This document shows, piece after piece, positions 58,317 through 63,732 of a stretch of 63,732 bases of DNA. The notes under the pieces were generated by a model, which saw nothing but the letters and a program-made list of their open reading frames with translations, had not been told where the DNA came from and searched no databases. The position numbers and the translations under genes are program-made. Each line of letters starts with the position of its first letter. The stretch's first letter is position 1. Location: the NCBI GenBank assembly GCA_017431165.1, contig JAFRLO010000023.1, forward strand, positions 1 to 63,732, given 5' to 3'. The DNA comes from Eggerthellaceae bacterium. GTDB taxonomy: Bacteria; Actinomycetota; Coriobacteriia; Coriobacteriales; Eggerthellaceae.

Positions 58317-60239
58317 TCATCCCCGGCAGGCTTCATACATCTTGTTAATGCGCCTATCGTAGGTCAATAATCCATTCGTTTCCTCTTCGATATCCGTTAG
58401 CTGCGTATATACATACCCGGCAAGACCACTCTCTTCTAAGACCTCCATCACAGCGAGCTGTTCTGTCAACGCTTCGAACCACTTCCTGGGGTTTTCATAA
58501 GAATCGTAACCGTATGCGACCTCGCAGGAAGAGTGGCCAGGTATATGCCACGTCAGACCGCCGAATTCAGTCGTTGCGAATGCGCGCGCAGGTCTGTCAC
58601 CATCGGCTGTTTTCTCGCGCAAGGGATCAGGATAGACCTCCAGCTCTCGGAAATAGTTGTGTACGCTGAAGTAGTCCCCCACACGCTGGTCGTACCAACC
58701 ACTTGTTGAATCAATGGGACGTGTCGCATCCAAGCTCCGTGCGAAATCCGTCATAGCACGCGCGTCGAATTGTCCCCACGCCTCGTTGAAAAGCACCCAT
58801 GTCACGATGCTCGGATGATTACGTAGCGCACGGATCGTTCCTTCGCATGCATTGCGCCACTCGCTACGATAGACGGGATCCTCCGCAGCAAAGTGCGCAT
58901 AATGCGAAGGCCCTTCGTCAGACAACCGCGTCCATAAGTCCTTGAACAGGGTAGGCAGCTGGCTTGTGTACCACTTTCCATACGTGCCGCCACCGCTTAC
59001 CATGTCTTGCCACACTAACATTCCCAGTCGGTCGCAGTGATAATACCAACGTTCGCTTTCGACCTTTATGTGCTTTCGCATCATGTTGAAACCGAGCTTT
59101 TTTGCACTTTGAATATCGAACACGAGCGCCTCGTCAGCGGGTGCGGTCATAAGGCCATCGGGCCAATAGCCCTGATCGAGTACTCCCTTGAGTAAAAGCG
59201 GCTCATCGTTGAGATAGAAACGCGGAACGCCTTTCTCGTCTACATGCACCTCGCAGGTACGGAATGCAATGTAGGAGCCCACACGATCTGCGGCAGTAAG
59301 AGGGCTCTCATCATCAGCGAAGACGAGCTGCAGGGTATATAGATAAGGATCATCGGGTGACCATAGATGCGGGCTTTTGACCTGAATGGATATCTCTGCT
59401 ATGAAAGCGTCACCCGCCGCCTCGGTATGCGTCAAGGCCATGCCGACGCAAGTGCCCTCCGCATCGTGAGCCTCTGCATGCAATGTTCCCGCAGCCGACA
59501 ACTCAGCATAAAGGGCAATGCCTTCGCTCCTCGGGTCTGCATCAACACGAAGTGACACGATATGCGCCGCGTGAACGACTTCGCACCACACCGTTTGCCA
59601 GATGCCGCTCTGCGCGGTATACCAAATGTCGCTCGGAAATAGTTTCTGCTTGCCTCGCAATTGCGTGCCGGTATCGCTTGGGTCGGTCACGCGCAACACC
59701 ACTTCTATGCGGCAAGATGACGCGGCTCCTTCTTCTTGCGAAGCAACATGCGCCCCTTTGATCTCAGTTATCGCATCCGTGACATCAAAAAAGAACGGCA
59801 GATATCCACCCGTATGCGAGCCCACGACCTGCCCGTCCACGAAACACGTGCAACGATAATCAACTGCCTGGAAATGCAGGAGCAGTCGTTCATCGTCGTT
59901 CAACTTCGGAACATCCACCATACGGCGATACCACAGTATCTCATCGGGATGCACGCTACGTTCAACGCCCGAAAGCGGCGCTTCGGGTGAGAATGGCACG
60001 AGGATCTTTCCATCGAAAACACTCGGCAGCGTATCCTTATCCTCGGCGGCCTTCGTAATCGCATAATCCCAGTAGCCGTTCAGGTTCAGCCATCCCTCAC
60101 GCGCGAACTGCGGCGTCGGATGTTCCTTGAGCACCGCATCTGAGTCAAGCTGCTCACCCCACGGCGTCGAAAGCTTCACCTTCTCAGCCACGTCATGCTC
60201 GCGCGGTTTGGCAGCCAGTACACGTTTGAAATCAAGCAT
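58317..60239 (-). CDS. Glycoside hydrolase family 2 protein
   Basis: A 640-residue family 2 glycosidase with jelly-roll sugar-binding domain (REGWLNLNGYWDYAI near residue 47, PFSPEAPLSG), an immunoglobulin-like domain and a TIM barrel. The acid/base Glu is in LFNEAWGQFD and the likely nucleophile Glu in ATTEFGGLTWH. No signal peptide, so cytoplasmic. The family includes beta-galactosidases, beta-glucuronidases and beta-mannosidases; the substrate is not fixed by the motifs I can see. AGGGGGA precedes the ATG. It pairs with the downstream MFS carrier. Confidence 0.92.
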   Translation of the reverse strand: MLDFKRVLAAKPREHDVAEKVKLSTPWGEQLDSDAVLKEHPTPQFAREGWLNLNGYWDYAITKAAEDKDTLPSVFDGKILVPFSPEAPLSGVERSVHPDEILWYRRMVDVPKLNDDERLLLHFQAVDYRCTCFVDGQVVGSHTGGYLPFFFDVTDAITEIKGAHVASQEEGAASSCRIEVVLRVTDPSDTGTQLRGKQKLFPSDIWYTAQSGIWQTVWCEVVHAAHIVSLRVDADPRSEGIALYAELSAAGTLHAEAHDAEGTCVGMALTHTEAAGDAFIAEISIQVKSPHLWSPDDPYLYTLQLVFADDESPLTAADRVGSYIAFRTCEVHVDEKGVPRFYLNDEPLLLKGVLDQGYWPDGLMTAPADEALVFDIQSAKKLGFNMMRKHIKVESERWYYHCDRLGMLVWQDMVSGGGTYGKWYTSQLPTLFKDLWTRLSDEGPSHYAHFAAEDPVYRSEWRNACEGTIRALRNHPSIVTWVLFNEAWGQFDARAMTDFARSLDATRPIDSTSGWYDQRVGDYFSVHNYFRELEVYPDPLREKTADGDRPARAFATTEFGGLTWHIPGHSSCEVAYGYDSYENPRKWFEALTEQLAVMEVLEESGLAGYVYTQLTDIEEETNGLLTYDRRINKMYEACRG

Positions 60240-60385
60240 CGGCAATCCCCCTGATGCATCGCATCCACTGTTGACGAGTTTTCTTTCGACACAATGGTAA
60301 CGCAAGAGACTGCCTAACGCTGCGTTGATGGGTCCCGAGCGTCGTCACCTCATGAACTCTGCATGATAATCCCAATGCAGAAAAG

Positions 60386-60415
60386 AAGAAGTGCACCGAA
60401 ATCGGTGCACTTCTT
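60386..60415 (-). terminator. Terminator of the rplQ operon
   Basis: AAGAAGTGCACCGA, a two-base spacer, then its exact complement, continuing on the minus strand into CTTTTC. It lies 87 bp after the rplQ stop and is a typical Rho-independent terminator. Confidence 0.85.
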
Positions 60416-60501
60416 AATGACGCGATGCGGGGTTCGTTTGATTAACCCCCATTGCTGCTCTCAAACATCGAGCAGCCAATCGGCTTCATGCTGCCGCGTT
60501 G

Positions 60502-61110
60502 TTATTCGGCAGCCTTCTCAGCTTCGGCCTCGGCAACGACTTCGTCAGCTGCAGCCTCAACCTCAGCGGCAGCCTCTTCGACGACTTCCTCAGCCTTGGC
60601 TTCCTCGGCCTCGACCTCGGCGACAGCCTCGTCAACGAGCTCTTCGGCTTCTGCGTCTTCGACGACTTCCTCGGCAACAGCCTTCTCGACCTTCTTCGGC
60701 TTCGCCTTCTTGGTCTCTGCAGGCTTCTCTGCCTTCTTCGTCGAAACCGTCTCGTTCACAAGCTCCATGATGACCATCGGAGCGCAGTCGCCCTTACGGT
60801 ATCCAAGCTTCATGATGCGGGTGTATCCGCCAGGACGATCAGCAAACATGCCCTGCGAGACCTTTTCGAATACCTCGCGAACGAGTTCCTTGTCACCACC
60901 CAGCTTAGCGATGGCAAGACGGCGGGAATGGAGATCGCCCTTCTTGGCCCAGCCGATGATCTTGTCCACGTCGGGACGGATCTCCTTGGCACGAGCCTCA
61001 GTGGTTTTGATACGGTCGTTCAGCAGCAGTGCGCTGACCAAGCTGCGCTTCATAGCCTTGGTATGGCTCTTGTCAGTGCCGAGCTTACGACCTTTCTTTT
61101 GGTGTCTCAT
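60502..61110 (-). CDS. rplQ: 50S ribosomal protein L17 with acidic C-terminal extension
   Basis: A 202-residue L17. The first 118 or so residues are the normal protein (MRHQKKGRKLGTDKSHTKAM, the DADRP-type ARAKEIRPDVDKII and RIMKLGYRKGD). An extension of about 84 residues follows: first Lys-rich (KKAEKPAETKKAKPKKVEK), then almost entirely Ala, Glu, Val and Asp. L17 in most bacteria is about 115-130 residues. AGGAGAG precedes the ATG. Last gene of the ribosomal operon, ahead of a terminator. Confidence 0.96.
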   Translation of the reverse strand: MRHQKKGRKLGTDKSHTKAMKRSLVSALLLNDRIKTTEARAKEIRPDVDKIIGWAKKGDLHSRRLAIAKLGGDKELVREVFEKVSQGMFADRPGGYTRIMKLGYRKGDCAPMVIMELVNETVSTKKAEKPAETKKAKPKKVEKAVAEEVVEDAEAEELVDEAVAEVEAEEAKAEEVVEEAAAEVEAAADEVVAEAEAEKAAE

Positions 61111-61122
61111 AATCGTGCTCTC

Positions 61123-62073
61123 CTATAGCTTTAAATTGAGATCCATGGAAATGAGCTTGTCCTTCACTTCCTCGATGGACTTCGCACCGAAGTTCCTGAT
61201 GTTAAGCAGGTCATTCTCGGAGAACTCAACGAGCTGGCGCACGGAATGGATGCCTGCGCGCTTCAGGCAGTTGTAGGAACGTACCGAAAGGTCCAGATCC
61301 TCAATCTGCTTGTCAAGCTCGGCGTTGAACTCTTGTCCCTCAGGAGCGAAGATGGATGGGATTTCGGTCTCATCGTCTTCCGAAGAAGCGGAAAGGCTCA
61401 AGAACGCTCCCATGTACTGGTTCACGATGTTGGCAGCGCGGCACACGGCTTCGTCAGGAGCGATGGAACCATCGGTTTCAACCTCGAGAACGAGTCTGTC
61501 ATAGTCCGTGCGCTGACCAACGCGCGTATCCTCAACGTTCATCGTGCAGCGACGAACCGGCGAGAACAGGGAATCCACATGGATGATGCCAATGGGATCC
61601 TCAGTGCGCTTGTTGCGCTCTGCCGAGACATAGCCGCGACCGATGCCGATACGGATAACCATATCGAGCTGACCGCCATCGGCAACCGTTGCGATGACAT
61701 GGTCAGGATTGATGAGCGTGAACTCAGTAGGAACCTCGAGGTCGGCACCTGTAACCGTGCACGGACCCTCGATGGAAACGCGAGCGATAGCTTCCTCTAC
61801 ATCATCGGACACTGGCGCAAACACCAGGCCCTTCACGTTGAGAACGATATCGGTGATGTCTTCGATGATACCCTCAGCCGTTGTGAACTCATGCTGAACG
61901 CCATCGATCTGAATCGCGGTTGCCTTCGCGCCGTCAAGCGAGGAAAGCAGCACGCGACGCATGCAGTTGCCCAGCGTATAGCCATAGCCACGCTCGAGCG
62001 GCTCCATGATGAAGCGAGCGACGGTATCATTGACTTCTTCTATGGTTACTGTTGGCCTCATGAACTCTGTCAT
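61123..62073 (-). CDS. rpoA: DNA-directed RNA polymerase subunit alpha
   Basis: A 316-residue alpha subunit. The N-terminal dimerisation domain has MEPLERGYGYTLGNCMRRVLLSSL and GAKATAIQIDGVQHEF. The C-terminal domain has the LDLSVRSYNCLKRAGI helix and NLRNFG-type INIRNFGAKSIEEVKDKL that contact UP elements and activators. AGGGGGG is well placed before the ATG at 62073; an ATG four codons later is possible. It lies between rpsD and rplQ as usual. Confidence 0.98.
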   Translation of the reverse strand: MTEFMRPTVTIEEVNDTVARFIMEPLERGYGYTLGNCMRRVLLSSLDGAKATAIQIDGVQHEFTTAEGIIEDITDIVLNVKGLVFAPVSDDVEEAIARVSIEGPCTVTGADLEVPTEFTLINPDHVIATVADGGQLDMVIRIGIGRGYVSAERNKRTEDPIGIIHVDSLFSPVRRCTMNVEDTRVGQRTDYDRLVLEVETDGSIAPDEAVCRAANIVNQYMGAFLSLSASSEDDETEIPSIFAPEGQEFNAELDKQIEDLDLSVRSYNCLKRAGIHSVRQLVEFSENDLLNIRNFGAKSIEEVKDKLISMDLNLKL

Positions 62074-62102
62074 GTGTAAAGCCCCCCTATCCTATGCAGC
62101 GA

Positions 62103-62729
62103 TTACTTCGAATAAAGCTCGACGATAAGCTGTTCGCGGATGTCCAGATCGATTTGATCGCGTTGCGGAAGCGCGAGAACGCTGCCCTGCAACTTTTCGA
62201 TATCAACTTCGAGCCATGCCGGAACGGCAGTACGCTCATTGGAGATAAGGGCGCTCTTGATGACCAGCATCTCCTTTGCCTTCGGAGCGACAGCTACCAG
62301 ATCACCCGGACGAACGCGGTAGGACGGGATGTCCACGCGCTTGCCGTTCACGGTGATGTGACCATGACGCACCTGCTGACGAGCCTCGGCGCGAGACTTC
62401 GCGAAACCGAGACGATAGACAACGTTGTCAAGACGGCTCTCAAGGATGCGCAACAGGTTCTCACCGGTTACGCCCGTCTGACGGTTGGCCATATCATAGT
62501 AATGATGGAATTGCTTCTCGAGTACGCCGTAGATACGCTTGGTCTTCTGCTTCTCGCGTAACTGCGTGCGATATTCGCTTTCTTTAACACGCTTCTTGCC
62601 CGACTCACCCGGTGCATAGCTATGGCGCTCCATAGCGCACTTGTCGGTGTAGCACCGGTCGCCCTTGAGGAACAGCTTGCATCCCTCACGACGGCACAGT
62701 CGGCAATCAGCTCCAGTATAACGAGCCAT
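62103..62729 (-). CDS. rpsD: 30S ribosomal protein S4
   Basis: A 208-residue S4, a primary 16S rRNA binder. The N-terminus carries four cysteines (CRLCRREGC and CYTDKC), the zinc-binding variant of S4. The S4 domain follows at [35 protein letters not shown]. The ATG follows a GAAAGGA site. Confidence 0.98.
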   Translation of the reverse strand: MARYTGADCRLCRREGCKLFLKGDRCYTDKCAMERHSYAPGESGKKRVKESEYRTQLREKQKTKRIYGVLEKQFHHYYDMANRQTGVTGENLLRILESRLDNVVYRLGFAKSRAEARQQVRHGHITVNGKRVDIPSYRVRPGDLVAVAPKAKEMLVIKSALISNERTAVPAWLEVDIEKLQGSVLALPQRDQIDLDIREQLIVELYSK

Positions 62730-62748
62730 AATATCGTGATCCTTTCAA

Positions 62749-63147
62749 TTACACGCGACGACGCTTGCGCGGACGGCAACCGTTGTGCGGAATGGGTGTG
62801 CAATCCTGAATGCTGGAGATCTCAAGGCCGGCGGCCTGAAGCGAGCGGATAGCCGTCTCGCGGCCGGAGCCGGGACCCTTGACGAACACGGCGACCTTGC
62901 GCAGGCCGTGCTCCATGGCGACCTTGGCTGCGGCCTCCGCAGCAAGCTGAGCCGCGAACGGCGTGGACTTGCGGGAGCCCTTGAAGCCGGCGGTGCCACC
63001 AGACTGCCAGGAAATCACGTTGCCCTGCGGGTCAGTGATGCTCACGATGGTGTTGTTGAACGTAGATTTGATGTGTGCCGCGCCAACAGCGATATTCTTA
63101 CGTTCGGAACGCTTAACACGGGCGCGTACGTTTTTCTTTGCTGCCAC
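62749..63147 (-). CDS. rpsK: 30S ribosomal protein S11
   Basis: A 132-residue S11 of the platform of the small subunit, with [45 protein letters not shown] and the C-terminal [13 protein letters not shown]. The start codon is GTG at 63147 after GAGGTAG. It lies 10 bp after rpsM. Confidence 0.98.
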   Translation of the reverse strand: MAAKKNVRARVKRSERKNIAVGAAHIKSTFNNTIVSITDPQGNVISWQSGGTAGFKGSRKSTPFAAQLAAEAAAKVAMEHGLRKVAVFVKGPGSGRETAIRSLQAAGLEISSIQDCTPIPHNGCRPRKRRRV

Positions 63148-63157
63148 TTAAGCTACC

Positions 63158-63526
63158 TCACTTCTTCTTTCCGCCGATTTGACGCTTGGGACCCTTGCGA
63201 GTGCGCGCATTCGTGTGCGTGCGCTGACCGCGAACGGGCAGGCCGCGACGATGACGCAGACCGCGATAGCAACCGATTTCCATCAGGCGCTTCACGTTTT
63301 GGGAAACCTCGCGATGCAAGTCGCCTTCGACAGTCAGGTTCTCCTGAATGTAGTCGCGCAGCTTGGTGAGGTCTTCTTCGGGAAGATCGTTGCAGCGGAT
63401 GTCAGGATCAACACCAGTCTCCGCAAGGATCTTCTTGGATGTGGTCAGACCAATGCCGTAAATGTAGGTCAAGCCGATCTCAATGCGCTTGTCGCGAGGA
63501 AGATCGACACCGAACAAACGTGCCAT
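63158..63526 (-). CDS. rpsM: 30S ribosomal protein S13
   Basis: A 122-residue S13 of the 30S head, with [18 protein letters not shown], the helix-two-turns-helix and the C-terminal [19 protein letters not shown]. It is 23 bp after rpmJ, with GAGGT before the ATG. Confidence 0.98.
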   Translation of the reverse strand: MARLFGVDLPRDKRIEIGLTYIYGIGLTTSKKILAETGVDPDIRCNDLPEEDLTKLRDYIQENLTVEGDLHREVSQNVKRLMEIGCYRGLRHRRGLPVRGQRTHTNARTRKGPKRQIGGKKK

Positions 63527-63549
63527 ATGGTTATTACCTCTCTCTCTTC

Positions 63550-63663
63550 CTAGCCCTGACGCTGCTTATGACGAGGGTTCTCGCAGATGACGAGCACCTT
63601 GCCATGGCGTCGGATGATCTTGCATTTATCGCACATTTTCTTGACCGAAGGACGTACCTTCAT
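63550..63663 (-). CDS. rpmJ: 50S ribosomal protein L36
   Basis: A 37-residue L36 (begins [15 protein letters not shown], ends RHKQRQG). It has the zinc-binding set Cys11, Cys14, Cys27 and His32. GGAAGAG-type ribosome binding site upstream. The remaining 69 bases to the window end show no further gene; infA would be expected beyond. Confidence 0.97.
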   Translation of the reverse strand: MKVRPSVKKMCDKCKIIRRHGKVLVICENPRHKQRQG

Positions 63664-63732
63664 AATCTCTTCCTTTCGGTTAATGTACCTTGTTCTCTAT
63701 ATCTACACCCAGCCGCTGGTGTTTGTTTGCTA

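Noticed and set aside
60520..60720. Tandem repeat or microsatellite in DNA
   Set aside because: The repetitiveness is explained by the Ala/Glu-rich coding tail of rplQ; there is no exact tandem unit.

Overview
This is a chromosomal window of moderate GC from a Gram-positive, most likely an actinobacterium of the class Coriobacteriia (Eggerthellaceae-like). I infer the taxon from gene content and order, not from a search. The pointers are an rpmJ-rpsM-rpsK-rpsD-rpoA-rplQ block with zinc-type S4 and L36, a small SRP RNA next to dedA-dnaX-ybaB-recR, LL-diaminopimelate aminotransferase, type III glutamine synthetases, a fused MobB-MobA protein, and ClpC under a CIRCE operator. Most genes lie on the minus strand. 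I see no insertion sequence, prophage or CRISPR array.

Layout. 0-4.6 kb: 5' part of clpC with CIRCE/promoter, an M18 aminopeptidase, a YfcE-type phosphoesterase and a nicotinamidase-like hydrolase. 4.7-39.2 kb: a dense block of nitrogen/glutamine genes: amtB, glnB, a one-piece MurT-GatD, glmS, carB-carA-purF, an unusual ATP-grasp protein, glutamine synthetase III copy 1, dapL, dapF, gltD-gltB, pyrG, asnB, a TrpR-related regulator, cimA, an EamA transporter and glutamine synthetase III copy 2. 39.3-44.9 kb: thpR, tRNA-Gln and tRNA-Lys, a zinc alcohol dehydrogenase, a lipoprotein, a putative 10-TM heavy-metal exporter, and an AGCS symporter behind a glycine riboswitch. 45.1-53.6 kb: a nuclease lipoprotein, mobBA plus a DUF1292 protein, recR, ybaB, dnaX, dedA, SRP RNA, a family 4 uracil-DNA glycosylase and alr. 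53.7-60.3 kb: a TetR regulator, a nitrate/sulfonate/taurine-type ABC transporter, an MFS carrier and a family 2 glycoside hydrolase. 60.5-63.7 kb: the ribosomal protein/rpoA operon, running off the window.

How it works together. Seven glutamine-dependent amidotransferases (GatD, GlmS, CarA, PurF, GltB, PyrG, AsnB) sit within about 27 kb, beside two glutamine synthetases, an ammonium channel and a PII protein. Ammonium uptake, glutamine synthesis and most of the main uses of glutamine amide nitrogen (cell wall, amino sugars, pyrimidines, purines, glutamate, asparagine) are therefore physically clustered. Upstream of amtB, glutamine synthetase copy 1, gltB and asnB I find 5-mers of the GTTAC/GAAAC type repeated at exactly 11-bp spacing, resembling actinobacterial GlnR boxes. 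This suggests a shared nitrogen regulon. Other notable points are the fused MurT-GatD, a PII protein lacking Tyr51, the ATP-grasp protein with a degenerate KaiC-like N-terminal domain, and a long acidic tail on ribosomal protein L17.
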